Below, one piece after another: positions 22,302-33,469 of a stretch of DNA of 64,000 bases (position 1 is its first letter; each line of letters starts with the position of its first letter). Both the position numbers and the translations under genes were made by a program. Location: contig NC_080046.1 of the NCBI RefSeq assembly GCF_012489685.1, forward strand, positions 25,860,223 through 25,924,222, in the 5' to 3' direction. Origin of the DNA: Lotus japonicus. Its lineage: Eukaryota > Streptophyta > Magnoliopsida > Fabales > Fabaceae. The notes beneath the pieces are model-generated. The model saw nothing but the letters and a program-made list of their open reading frames with translations, did not search any database and was not told the DNA's origin.

Positions 22302-23198
22302 TGTTGGGCTATCCTGGGGATAAGTCCGGGGAACCGTTAGTTCCCGAGTATGTGATACTCTTGTGCTGTTGGAGCAGCGATGTGTGTTGTGAAGTGTGTC
22401 TTTTGTCGCAGAATCGACTTTACCTTAGGGTAAGCTTTTAGAGACTTTAACTTCCCTAGAACACGTGGCGACGTGTCGAGTGAGGACGGAGACGTTGTTT
22501 GACTAATCATTTTGCATACATGCAACATTAATGAGGTATTAACACAGGACGTACTCTGGACCTCGTCGGTTTCCAAAATGGTCATAAGACCCGGAATGCC
22601 GTGAAAGAGCGTTTGTAGACGTCTCTTGTAGCAGACCGAAATGGCAGACCTACGGGTTACGGCTGATCTGGCTACCTTGGTTTGGTGTAAGAGACACGCG
22701 GGCGGAAATGGTCCCACCGTTGCTGGTGCTAGGATTGATCCGTTGATGTCCATCCCAGAGGCACGCGAGCGGAAATGGTCCCACCGTTGCTGGTGCTAGG
22801 ATTGACTCGTTGTTGTCCATACCTTTGCTTGGTGTAAGAGGCACGCGGGTAGAAATGGTCCCACCGTTGCTGGTGCTAGGATTGATCCGTTTTGATGCCC
22901 ATCCGTTTCCGGATTGCATATTGGTTGACTGGGTTAACCTGCATACATATCACGCAACATGCATACTGACTTAGTTGATGAGTGTGGTTGCTATTTGATA
23001 AACTTACTTGGAACATGCTAAATGTTATTATTGTCATTATGATTTGGTGGAACATGCAACCCTAGGAATGATATCTCTAGTTATAAGCCTAAGTGGCTAT
23101 ATATTATTTGTACCTATTGGGTTTATTATCTACATAGTTCTTTAGAGTTGACCCTCGCGTCTTCTGTGTGTGTTTTGGCGGACAACGCCTTTTGTCAG

Positions 23199-23360
23199 AT
23201 GAGTATTGCGGACTGGTTCACCATGGTTTACCCTTCGGGGGAAACTAGGTTGGGATGCTGGAACAGGAGCGCGTCGCGGTAGCGAGAGGATGACGGATGG
23301 TGTACATAGACTAGGTCGTTCTGGATTTCGAATTCGGACGACGATCATGCTAGCATGTAG
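23199..23360 (+). pseudogene. LTR-internal ORF, broken copy in Gypsy2 LTR C
   Basis: It starts MSIADWFTMVYPSGE, clearly related to the Gypsy3 LTR ORF, and soon meets an in-frame stop. The far end still encodes SDDDHASM followed by a stop at 23358-23360, the same C-terminus as Gypsy3 (SDDDRASM). The middle is mostly deleted. The LTR D copy is at 29550-29711. Confidence 0.65.
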
Positions 23361-23847
23361 GTTCTGGTGCTGGTGTGAGCTCCTCAAGATGGGATTAGTG
23401 TAGGAGTAGAGTCTTAGCTCTGAACATCATCTGTTTCTTTTGGGACAGGGTAGCTTCCCACCTATAGCTTTTGTGTGGTTTCTTAACAGGAATCACAGAG
23501 AGTTGGTTGGACTTAGGAGGTCTTGCTTCAGGCCGATGGGCCAGCTGATTTTCAGTTTTGAGGGATGGTGTTGCGGACACTTCACCTTTATTTTCAGTCT
23601 GTACATATTGCCTTCGGGCGCTACACTTTTCTTTCCGTCACTGGAGGTTTACTCGTGACGAGGTTAGTACTACAGCGGGGGCTGTTTATGTATTATATAT
23701 TAGTTCTGATTTTGTTATTGTTGGGTTTTATTTAATTCAGTCTCGTCTTAGTTATTATCAGGAGGTTGAAAAAATATTCACGTTTTTCCGCATTAAGTTT
23801 ACTTTTGGTTACTAAAGTGACGCCACCGAAATCGGGGTGTGACATTG

Positions 23848-23859
23848 TGGTATCAGAGC
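23848..23859 (+). other. Primer binding site of Gypsy2, tRNA-iMet type
   Basis: TGGTATCAGAGC, three bases after LTR C. The leader 23860-24057 has no recognisable gene. Confidence 0.9.
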
Positions 23860-24057
23860 ACGGTCGAGTCTTTCGGGAGTTGTTGGGGAATAGGTCTTCT
23901 CTGCTAGGTTGTGTGACTCTGCAAAGAGTGAAAATTGATTGTCTGCAAGCGATTTTTCGCTTAAAAATTGATTGAAGTTATTGCTTACTCATATTGTATA
24001 GTTATACTAGATGCTATCTTATGATGAGTACTAACTGTTTGTTTAACTTAACAGAAC

Positions 24058-25248
24058 ATGGTGAATACTAATCAGCTAGCTGAGATGATGGCCACTATGG
24101 CCCAAGCGGTAACAGCGCAAGCCCAAGCGGTAACAGCACAGGCAAACGAAAATGCCATGAGGCGTGCTACTGAAGAAGCACGTGAACAACATCAGCGCCA
24201 GAGGGAAATAACTCTGGACCAGAACAAAGGCCTCAATGACTTCAGGAGGCAAAACCCACCAAAGTTCTCTGGTGGTACTAATCCAGACGCAGCGGATCTC
24301 TGGATCCAGGAAATCGAGAAGATTTTCGGCGTTCTGCAGACTGTAGAGGGTGCCAAGGTGGGCATGGCGACTTATCTTCTGCTGGGAGATGCTGAATACT
24401 GGTGGAAGGGCACCAGGGAAATCATGGAAGCCAACCATGAAGAGATCAACTGGGACTCGTTCCGGACCGCATTCTTGGAAAAGTATTTTCCAACAAGTGC
24501 CCGGGATGAGAGGGAGGCGCAGTTTCTGACACTCCGTCAGGGAGGTATGTCTGTACCGGAATTTGCTTCGAAGCTGGAGTCTTTGGCGAAGCATTTCCAA
24601 TTCTTTAATGATCATGTTGACGAGCGCTACATGTGCAAGCGCTTCGTGAATGGACTGAGGCCCGATATTGAGGACTCAGTGAGGCCACTGGGAATCATGC
24701 GATTCCAATCATTGGTGGAGAAAGCCACGGAAGTGGAGCTGATGAAGAACCGGAGGTTGAACCGGGCTGGAACTGGAGGGCTGATGAGATCAGGTTCTCA
24801 AAATTTTCAAGACAAGGGGAAGTTTCAGAGCAGGAAACCATATCAGCGTCCTGCTGGAGGAGGGATTACTTCAGGATCTTACAGACTCATGACGGGTACT
24901 GCTGGCGGTTCTGGAGATCGGACTTTGAACAGGGAGGTGACCTGTTTCAGATGTGAGAAGCCGGGGCACTATGCTAATGCTTGTCCGGACAAGAGGCCCA
25001 AATGCTTTAATTGTAACAGAATGGGGCATAATGCCGATCAGTGCAGAGCACCCAAGACGGAGCCAACCGTGAACACTGCTCGTGGAAAACGTTCTGCTGC
25101 TAAAGCAAGAGTTTACACCATGGACGGTGAGAAAGCTGAAGGATTTGTCAGAGGAGAGCGCAAGAACGATGGTAACCTTCTAACCAATCTTTCTTATTTC
25201 GGTATAATATTGTTCCATTTCTCTCGTAGCGTGTGCAAACACACCTAA
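24058..25248 (+). CDS. gag: Gypsy2 Gag with nucleocapsid knuckles
   Basis: ATG at 24058 ([11 protein letters not shown], as in Gypsy1 and Gypsy3). The Retrotrans_gag domain lies at about residues 60-220, with a block that includes [14 protein letters not shown]. Two CCHC knuckles ([28 protein letters not shown]) lie at about residues 297-335. Compared with Gypsy3 it has a short duplication of a VTAQAQA segment near residue 20 and no stops for about 370 codons. Only the last 25 or so codons depart from the family, where protease should begin and its DSGA motif is gone. It would build particles and package RNA, while pol functions would have to come from another element. Confidence 0.88.
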   Translation: MVNTNQLAEMMATMAQAVTAQAQAVTAQANENAMRRATEEAREQHQRQREITLDQNKGLNDFRRQNPPKFSGGTNPDAADLWIQEIEKIFGVLQTVEGAKVGMATYLLLGDAEYWWKGTREIMEANHEEINWDSFRTAFLEKYFPTSARDEREAQFLTLRQGGMSVPEFASKLESLAKHFQFFNDHVDERYMCKRFVNGLRPDIEDSVRPLGIMRFQSLVEKATEVELMKNRRLNRAGTGGLMRSGSQNFQDKGKFQSRKPYQRPAGGGITSGSYRLMTGTAGGSGDRTLNREVTCFRCEKPGHYANACPDKRPKCFNCNRMGHNADQCRAPKTEPTVNTARGKRSAAKARVYTMDGEKAEGFVRGERKNDGNLLTNLSYFGIILFHFSRSVCKHT

Positions 25249-26234
25249 CTTACATATACTGTCTGAGCTTTAACCTTATAGTTAGTACACCTATTAAGAC
25301 TTTACTCAGTTATTGCTCGTATTTTAACTATAGAAGTACACGAGGTTTAGGATAACATGCTAAGCCTAGGAAGTAGTCTTCCACCGATACGTTTAAACGG
25401 AAGTATATTGTGGAGCCGACACATGCTATTGAGCTGTATGACAGTAAGTTGAAGGGTGAGATGACGAAATGACTGGTTAAGTCCCTTGAGGTATAGTTAT
25501 GGTTTGAACCTCTAGAGGTTAAGTCTTGATCTGTGTGAAGTGTTTAGGATTTCAATAAGTCGAAATTGGTTTGAGTGAGGAATGTTTTGAGGACGAAGAC
25601 GACAATAATGGATTATTGGATATTAAGAAGATGATTAGCTGATGAGTGGTCAATGAATGGATGATTAAGGAGATGAGTCTTGTCATGCACGAGGTATTAA
25701 GACTCAAGTCGAGTTTTAGACTTGAACGGTGACTAAGTAGAAGATTGATTTCATGGTGCGAGTGATGATGATCACGAAGTTAGAAGTAACGTTAATGGAC
25801 TATTAGATTCCAAGGAAATAGTTCGACTAGGAGTTATCAAGCGACCGAGTTGAGTTTGGATCATGAGTGAACATCACGAGGACAAGTTGAGCATTCACTC
25901 CGGAACACAGAGAAGTACCGAGCTACTAATCAGTAATTTGGACGAACAAAAGCAAAGGAGCAAGTGGTTAAGGTTGTGCGATTGCACGAATGCCAACGAA
26001 TATTATTTCCAACGGAGACCCGATGCAAGTGGTCGAACCGGACAACATAGAGTTGGAAGATGATATGTCTTTTGAGACGCCGTTGGTCAACATTGGGACT
26101 AGAAGAGTGAAACAATTGAAGGGAAAGCAGAGTGCTTTAGTAAGAGTTATTTGGAACAAAGACACAGACGATGCCATATGGGAGTTAGAGGAAAAGATCA
26201 AGAACAATAGTCAGAGCTTTTACTGAACCCTAAG
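25249..26234 (+). pseudogene. Collapsed Gypsy2 pol remnants
   Basis: 25180-25400 still aligns loosely at DNA level with the Gypsy3 protease region (TTATAGTTAGTACACCTAT against TTATAGTTACCACACCTGC) but has no open frame. 25405-25460 resembles the segment before the chromodomain. Then come scraps of integrase (about 25880-25990) and an open chromodomain-like tail (25990-26226). RT and RNase H are absent. The tail is followed by a polypurine tract just before LTR D. Confidence 0.75.
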
Positions 26235-26270
26235 TTTCGAGGACGAAACTTTCTTTTTGGAGGGTAGTAA

Positions 26271-29200
26271 TGTAAGGCCCGAGTTTTTAAGTTCATGCTA
26301 AGTGAATAAACTTCTTATTCACGATTAGGGTTGATGTAATGTGAAGGGAAACCTGAACGAAAGTTTATTAAATGAAATAAATTTATGAAGGAGGAAGTTC
26401 AGGAAAAGTCAAAGGATCGTATCGAAGTCGATAAAAGTTATAGCACGATCGTTATACGCTTAAACCTAGGTCAGAAACCCTAGTATATAGCTAATTTTCA
26501 CTTTTAGGCACGCTGGCAGTTAATTCCAAAAATCTTCAGAGAAATGTTAGAACTTCTCTTTTTCCATATATCACAATCATTTCGAGGCGAAACTCTAGGA
26601 TCTACGAACGTCCGATTCCAATCATCGGAAGTTTGCCGAAACCGAAACCCTGGTATTTCAAAACCCTAGAATTTCTCGACAATGAAGACTTTATCTATTC
26701 AGAGCTTCAAATGGATATTCTACACGCGTACACCTATTTCTCTTGATGATTTCAATCTTTCTTCCGAAGGAAGTTTTCCATTCCGACATTCGATGCAAAA
26801 AGCAACTTATCGGGTAAAATAGTTTTACACCGACTTTGCACCGACTTTGCATTAGTTGCCAAAAATACAAGGAGACATCTTCTTAGCTTAGGAATTCCTT
26901 TGCCAAAACCTATCTTACAATTCATGGAGAATGACGCCGGAAAAATCGGATTCGCGAAACTTTCATTTTCCCGCGAATTTCCACCTTCTATATATAGCAA
27001 ATAAAGGAAGAAAAAACACAATTTTCCTCCATTTTCTCTCCTCTAAACCGCGGCCAAGAACAAGGAAGAAGGAAGAAGAGTTTTTCTTCATCGTTTGCTT
27101 GATCGTCGATCAATCAGTTGCTACTTCAAGGTTTCGAGGTATAGTCGCTAATCCTTACCTCCGATCGCTTTTTCCATAGCTTTTCTGTAGAGTTTTCTGA
27201 GCGGATAGTTTATGGGTTTTTGCAAAACTATCCTGAATCTTTCATTTCTGATTCTAAACCTCTTCTATGTATGCCCAAGATCACTTCTGCCGGATTAGAT
27301 TTTCCGTTATGTCGCCGGAATTCCGCCGGAATCAATTTGAACCTAAAATACCCATTTTATGTAGTTTTTGAGTAAAGTTCCAACCTCTAGGCTGAAAACT
27401 ATCGCCTTAGCTTAGTGCTAGTAGGATTAGTTGTCATAAACGTCGTTGGTGACGTCCCTGCAAAATTTTATTTTTGGGATTTCAGTTTTGAAAATCCTAA
27501 GTTAAAAATCATGACCAAAATACCCCTGCGACAGTTTTTGATCCGATAATTTTTCCGAGTTCAGAATACCCTTAGTTACGGCTTATGAAAGCATAGGAAC
27601 CAAGTTTGATCGAAGAAAAATCGAACCCTACAATTACCTATAGTGGCCGAGAGCTATAAGGGGGGAGGAGGAAATTTCCTTTTCCGAAAACTTGTCTTTT
27701 CGCGCTAGATTATCGTACCTTAGAGTATAGATTACTTCGAGTAACCTTAGTAAGTATCGATAGCTTAGTTTCCGATAGATTCTGATTGATTTTTTGTGGT
27801 TTTGTTCTAAAGGTGATTTTGAGGAATTTCCTGAGGATCAACACCTTGCTTGTGAAGAAGAGTTTGAAGTTTTTGCTGGAGAACCTTCAGGTGAGGGCTT
27901 CTCACTGAATCTCTAGTTAATGCTTAGGGTCGATATTTCGACATTGTTTACTGTTTATGCACTGAGATTGTGTGTGATTGAAAATGTTTTCTGAGGCTTC
28001 GGCTGACAATGTAGATGATTCATCTACTGAATGTTTTTGAAGATTGACTTACATGCTATGTGCTATGTGGGTAATCTAGGATGTGTGGTGCATGCTTTAT
28101 ATGCTAAGTGCTAAGTGTTTATGATGCGATTTATTGATATATGACATGTTGTTGATTGTGATGATTTAAATATGCTTTACACTGAAAATCTGAGATTCTG
28201 AATGGTGAGAATAGCGGGCAGGTCATGCCGATTTTATTTTGAGAGTTTTGAGAAAGTTTGATAGGACGAACGAGGTTCGGGCCTTGTATAGGGTTTATGG
28301 ATCGAGACATTCTCTAGAGTCATTTGGGGATTCGAAGATCCCGAGAACTTATAGGAATTGCGATAAGACTAAAAAGGATATTATTTTGAAAAGAAAATTC
28401 ATAAGACATTAAACAACCTCTAAATCTTTAAGTAAGGGTAATAATCTCGAAAGGAGGCTTTGGATGAAAATCATAGTTTGGAAAACGAGAAGTGTCGTCG
28501 GATCCAAGTGTTGAGTCTGTTGTTGTTGTGCTGTTGGAGCAGCGTTGGTTGTTGTGCTGTTGGAGCAGCGTTGGTTGTTGTGCTGTTGGAGCAGCGTTGG
28601 TTGTTGTGCTGTTGGAGCAGCGTTGGTTGTTGTGCTGTTGGAGCAGCGATGTTGTTGGGCTATCCTGGGGATAAGTCCGGGGAACCGTTAGTTCCCGAGT
28701 ATGTGATACTCTTGTGCTGTTGGAGCAGCGATGTGTGTTGTGAAGTGTGTCTTTTGTCGCAGAATCGACTTTACCTTAGGGTAAGCTTTTAGAGACTTTA
28801 ACTTCCCTAGAACACGTGGCGACGTGTCGAGTGAGGACGGAGACGTTGTTTGACTAATCATTTTGCATACATGCAACATTAATGAGGTATTAACACAGGA
28901 CGTACTCTGGACCTCGTCGGTTTCCAAAATGGTCATAAGACCCGGAATGCCGTGAAAGAGCGTTTGCAGACGTCTCTTGTAGCAGACCGAAATGGCAGAC
29001 CTACGGGTTACGGCTGATCTGGCTACCTTGGTTTGGTGTAAGAGACACGCGGGCGGAAATGGTCCCACCGTTGCTGGTGCTAGGATTGATCCGTTGATGT
29101 CCATCCCAGAGGCACGCGAGCGGAAATGGTCCCACCGTTGCTGGTGCTAGGATTGACTCGTTGTTGTCCATACCTTTGCTTGGTGTAAGAGGCACGCGGG

Positions 29201-30195
29201 CAGAAATGGTCCCACCGTTGCTGGTGCTAGGATTGATCCGTTTTGATGCCCATCCGTTTCCGGATTGCATATTGGTTGACTGGGTTAACCTGCATACATA
29301 TCACGCAACATGCATACTGACTTAGTTGATGAGTGTGGTTGCTATTTGATAAACTTACTTGGAACATGCTAAATGTTATTATTGTCATTATGATTTGGTG
29401 GAACATGCAACCCTAGGAATGATATCTCTAGTTATAAGCCTAAGTGGCTATATATTATTTGTACCTATTGGGTTTATTATCTACATAGTTCTTTAGAGTT
29501 GACCCTCGCGTCTTCTGTGTGTGTTTTGGCGGACAACGCCTTTTGTCAGATGAGTATTGCGGACTGGTTCACCATGGTTTACCCTTCGGGGGAAACTAGG
29601 TTGGGATGCTGGAACAGGAGCGCGTCGCGGTAGCGAGAGGATGACGGATGGTGTACATAGACTAGGTCGTTCTGGATTTCGAATTCGGACGACGATCATG
29701 CTAGCATGTAGGTTCTGGTGCTGGTGTGAGCTCCTCAAGATGGGATTAGTGTAGGAGTAGAGTCTTAGCTCTGAACATCATCTGTTTCTTTTGGGACAGG
29801 GTAGCTTCCCACCTATAGCTTTTGTGTGGTTTCTTAACAGGAATCACAGAGAGTTGGTTGGACTTAGGAGGTCTTGCTTCAGGCCGATGGGCCAGCTGAT
29901 TTTCAGTTTTGAGGGATGGTGTTGCGGACACTTCACCTTTATTTTCAGTCTGTACATATTGCCTTCGGGCGCTACACTTTTCTTTCCGTCACTGGAGGTT
30001 TACTCGTGACGAGGTTAGTACTACAGCGGGGGCTGTTTATGTATTATATATTAGTTCTGATTTTGTTATTGTTGGGTTTTATTTAATTCAGTCTCGTCTT
30101 AGTTATTATCAGGAGGTTGAAAAAATATTCACGTTTTTCCGCATTAAGTTTACTTTTGGTTACTAAAGTGACGCCACCGAAATCGGGGTGTTACA
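26271..30195 (+). repeat. Gypsy2 LTR D (3' LTR, 3,925 bp)
   Basis: It matches LTR C at a constant +6,351 bp. It ends GGGGTGTTACA and is followed directly by the Sire1 envelope-like sequence. Sub-features are the TATA box 26989-26996, exon-like segment 27813-27890, tandem array 28523-28652 and broken LTR ORF 29550-29711. Confidence 0.93.
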
Positions 30196-32802
30196 CTTCG
30201 AGGACCGGTGTATGACAAATTGGTCTAGGAATTCTGGAAGCACGCCGACTGCGATGATACTCAGGTGGTTTCCTACATCGCTGGAAGAAGGATAATAATC
30301 ACGGAGAAGTCATTCGTGAATCTGCTAGGTGCAGACACTGCACATGGGTATCGATTTCAACTCACTGAATCGAAGCTGAAACCCAAAACGAGAGATGACA
30401 CCAACAAGGCTCTGTACACCACATACAAACCGGGCAAGACTGATTACAAGGTGGTGGATCTGCATCCCAAGCTTAGAATCTGGCACAAGATTCTGCTGCA
30501 CTGTATCAACCAGAGGCCAAAGGGCAGTTCTCCTGATTACATCAACTTCTGCCAGAAGGCGATGCTGTTCTTCATCCAAGACAAGAAGAAGATCTGCCTT
30601 CCCTTCTTCCTGTTCTCTTACCTGAAGGAATGTATCAGGAAGTCAAGAACTACTGCCTCCATCAAGTCCGCCATCAAATATATTCCCTTTGGGAGATTGC
30701 TGTCAGATCTCTTCATCGAGAGCAACCTTGTGCAAGATATGGTCAATGCTGGATGCATAGAGGATCTGACCACCATAGTCAGTGATGTCTTCACTACTAA
30801 CTCTCTGAAGAAGATGGGTTTGGTCAAGACGAAGATTGCCCCAGCTCATGAAGATACATCCTCTGAAATCAGGAAGAGAAGGGTGCCTCTGAATGACTAC
30901 CCTCTGTGGACCCAGGCTGACAATCCTGAAGCAATTCGGTGTTTCGTTGATGATCTGAAGAATCAAGGGTATGAGATTGATTTGGATGAATTCTTCAGAA
31001 GATTGCCCCCCGCTCTAGAGTTTGACTCTCTTCCCAAGAAGAAAGTTCAGAGGAAGATGGTCTTAGAAGAATCCTCTGAGGAATCTGATGGATCTCAGAA
31101 GAAGAAGAAGAAGAAGGCTGACCAGCCTAAGAGGAAACATGAAGAAACCACCAAGCCAGATGATGGTGATAATGGTGACAACAGCGATGGTCCTTCTCCT
31201 CTCAAGAAAAAGAAGAAACAAGTAAGACTCGTGGTGAAGCCCACATGTGTGGAACCTGCTGCTCAAGTGATCAGAAGGATTGAGACTCCTGTCAGAGTGA
31301 CTCGGTCTTCAGCACGATCATCAAGTAAGTCTGTTATTGCTTCTGATGATGATTTAGATACATTTGATGCACTCCCTATCTCTGCCATGCTCAAACGATC
31401 TTCCAACCCACTCACTCCTATCCCAGAGTCCCAACCAGCCACACAAACCACTTCACCACCCAATTCCCCAAGGTCCTCATTTTTTCAACCTTCACCAAAT
31501 GAAGCACCTCTTTGGAATATGCTTCAAAACCAACCTACCGGACCCTCTGATCAAACCTCACCCATCACCATCCAATATAACCCATTAACTTCTGAACCCA
31601 TCATTCCTGAACAATCAGAGCCCAACCAAACAGAACCTGAACCCAGAACTTCTGGTCACTCTGTCCCCAGAGCATCAGAGCGTCTGGCTGCCAGAACCAC
31701 TGATACAGATTCTTCCACAGCCTTTACTCCTGTATCATTCCCAATCAATGTTGCTGATTCCTCACCTTCCAACAACTCTGAATCCGTTCGTAAATTTATG
31801 GAAGTTAGGAAAGCAAAGGTGTCTACCTTAGAAGAATATTACCTCACTTGTCCAAGCCCTAGGAGATATCCTGGCCCTAGACCTGAACGTCTAGTTGACC
31901 CAGATGAACCTATCTTGGCCAATCCCTTACATGAGGCAGATCCTTTGGCTCAACAGGCTCAACCTGACCCTGTGCAACAAGAGCCAGTTCAACCAGAACC
32001 AGAACAATCTGTGTCTAACCACTCCTCGGTTAGGTCACCACATCCTCTCGTTGAAACCTCTGAACCTCAACTTGGAACCTCTGAACCAAATGCTCAACTG
32101 TTCAACATTGGTTCTCCTCAAGGTGTCTCTGAGGCAAACAGCAACAACCATCCAACCTATCCTGAAACCAACCTATCCATTATTCCCTACACTCACCTAA
32201 GACCAACCTCCATGTCTGAGTGCATCAGTGTGTTTAATTATGAAGCCTCACTGATGATTCGCAACGTCAAAGGGCATACTGATCTGAGTGAGAGTCCTGA
32301 CTCTGTTGCTGAGGAATGGGATAATCTGAGTACTTGGTTAGTTGCTCAGGTTCCTGCTATGATGAGTCTTCTCATTGCTGAAAGGGATCAGAGGATCCAG
32401 GCTGCAAAGCAAAGGTTTGCAAGAAGAGTGGCTCTTCATGAACAAGAACAAAGACATAAGCTTCTTGCAGCTATTGAAGAGGCCAGAAGAAAGAAAGAAC
32501 AAGCAGAAGAAGCTGCACGTCAAGCCGCAGCTCAAGCTGAACAAGCCAGATTAGAGGCAGAGCGACTTGAAGCTGAGGCTGAAGCCCTTAGATGCCAAGC
32601 ACTTTCACCAGTAGTGTTTACTCCTGCTGCTTCTGCTTCCATTCCAGCTCATCAAGCTGCTCAGAATGTTCCTTCCAGTTCTACTCAGTCAAGCTCGTCC
32701 AGACTCGACATCATGGAACAGCGTCTTGACACTCATGAGTCTATGCTTATAGACATGAAGCAAATGATGATGGAACTTCTGCGTCGCACTGATAAACCCT
32801 AG
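30196..32802 (+). pseudogene. Sirevirus envelope-like gene, main part
   Basis: Open for 845 codons from 30265 and homologous over its length to the Sire2 copy (54571-57081). TAG at 30226-30228 is in frame, and the N-terminal 95-100 codons are missing at the Gypsy2 boundary. The first third is conserved (RPKGSSPDYINF, YIPFGRLLSDLFIES). Lysine-rich nuclear-localisation-like clusters lie at 31098-31140 and 31200-31225. The middle is rich in Pro, Ser and Thr. The C-terminal part (about 32385-32600) is a long Glu/Ala/Arg-rich coiled coil. I see no convincing signal peptide or transmembrane segment, so 'envelope-like' is positional naming for Sirevirus ORF3-type genes. Function unknown. Confidence 0.82.
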
Positions 32803-33017
32803 TCTTAGGATCTCTTCGTTTTTTCCCTCTTAACTTTGTTTTATTTTAACTTCCGTTTATTTATTTTTTTTGCTATCTTAGTTATTCTGCTTTGTTCATT
32901 TGTGATTATCTCTGCATTTCTATATATATATACTCAGTCACATTATGTTTGCAAAATCTTTTTATTCATAATCTGTTTATGTTTACATCATACATTCTTT
33001 TTCTCCTTTCCTAAAGT
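32803..33017. other. AT-rich spacer between convergent genes
   Basis: It separates the end of the envelope-like gene (plus) from the end of the antisense ORF (minus). T-rich with TATATATATA near 32921. I see no gene. It probably carries the 3' ends of both transcripts (inference). The Sire2 equivalent is 54321-54570. Confidence 0.5.
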
Positions 33018-33410
33018 CTAGAATGGAGGATCCTTCCTCATTCTTCTGCACTCTTGGCGCTGCTCTGACCTCTCCTTCTCCAGACGATCCAGTGAATACT
33101 GGATGTTGTTGAGATTGACGATCAGCTCATTCCTCTCTAGAACCTCTTCTGTTGTCTTGAGCTTCCTTTCTATCGTGTCCTTCTCTTCTAGTAGCCTCAG
33201 CTCAAACTGGCTGAGTTCTTGAACTTCTTCCACGAAGGCTAGAAATTCCTTCAAGTCGTTCTTCAGCTCTGGACGAAGATCCTCCTCAAGCAGTGTCCTC
33301 GTCAGCTCATGTATTGTTTTTGTACCCTCTGGATGCCTTATATTAAGGAACAAGTCCTCCTCAAAGGCCTTCCTTCTGAGCTCTTCTAGTGCAACCATGT
33401 ATGAAGCCAT
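33018..33410 (-). CDS. Conserved antisense ORF of Sire1 (130 aa)
   Basis: Transcribed against the element. ATG at 33410 (MASYMVALEELRRKAF). The protein is hydrophilic, rich in Glu, Leu, Arg and Lys, and looks helical or coiled-coil, with FLAFVEEVQEL near residues 56-66. The Sire2 copy at 53973-54320 starts MASFIACVEELRKKAF and keeps EDLF, FLAFVEE and the same helical character, in the same place and orientation relative to its element. A TATA box lies about 50 bp upstream of the ATG in both. I do not recognise a domain, and function is unknown. It could be a captured host gene or an element gene expressed from its own promoter. Confidence 0.7.
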   Translation of the reverse strand: MASYMVALEELRRKAFEEDLFLNIRHPEGTKTIHELTRTLLEEDLRPELKNDLKEFLAFVEEVQELSQFELRLLEEKDTIERKLKTTEEVLERNELIVNLNNIQYSLDRLEKERSEQRQECRRMRKDPPF

Positions 33411-33461
33411 TTCTGATTATGAAATTGATCGAGTTGTGAAGCTTACCCATTTCTTCATCGC

Positions 33462-33469
33462 TTTTTATA
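33462..33469 (-). promoter_or_regulatory. TATA box of the Sire1 antisense ORF
   Basis: The minus strand reads TATAAAAA, 52 bp before the ATG at 33410. The Sire2 copy has TATAAATA at 53910-53917, 55 bp before its ATG. The conserved position supports a real promoter. Confidence 0.6.

Larger units (their letters stand above)
19920..23844 (+). repeat. Gypsy2 LTR C (3,925 bp)
   Basis: It starts TGTAAGGCCCGAG and ends GGGGTGTGACA. In order it holds a TATA box (20638-20645), a donor-like site (exon end 20787), the 78-bp exon-like segment (21462-21539), a 26-bp tandem array (22172-22301), GTCCCACCGTTGCTGGTG repeats (about 22710-22880) and a broken copy of the LTR ORF (23199-23360). Confidence 0.93.
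19920..30195 (+). mobile_element. Gypsy2: non-autonomous Tekay-like element with gag only
   Basis: LTR C (19920-23844), internal 23845-26270 (only 2.4 kb), LTR D (26271-30195). The internal region holds an open gag and a collapsed pol. Its right flank is Sire1 envelope-like DNA and its left flank is a truncated internal copy, so it has no matching target duplication. By eye the LTRs differ at about seven positions in 3.9 kb with no indel, so the last transposition or recombination was recent. Confidence 0.9.

Noticed and set aside
22109..22441. 110-codon ORF rich in Cys, Trp and Ser with repeated peptides
   Set aside because: It is simply the 26-bp tandem array read through. There is no conservation outside the array, and the second copy at 28460-28792 is the LTR duplicate.
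7084..30200. Single target duplication for the whole 7089-30195 block
   Set aside because: The flanks TCAAC and CTTCG do not match, and envelope-like sequence is missing between them, so the block did not arrive as one element.
30265..32802. Envelope-like ORF as a true viral envelope glycoprotein
   Set aside because: I see no convincing signal peptide, membrane anchor or cysteine-rich ectodomain. It has nuclear-localisation-like clusters and a C-terminal coiled coil, so I keep only the positional name.
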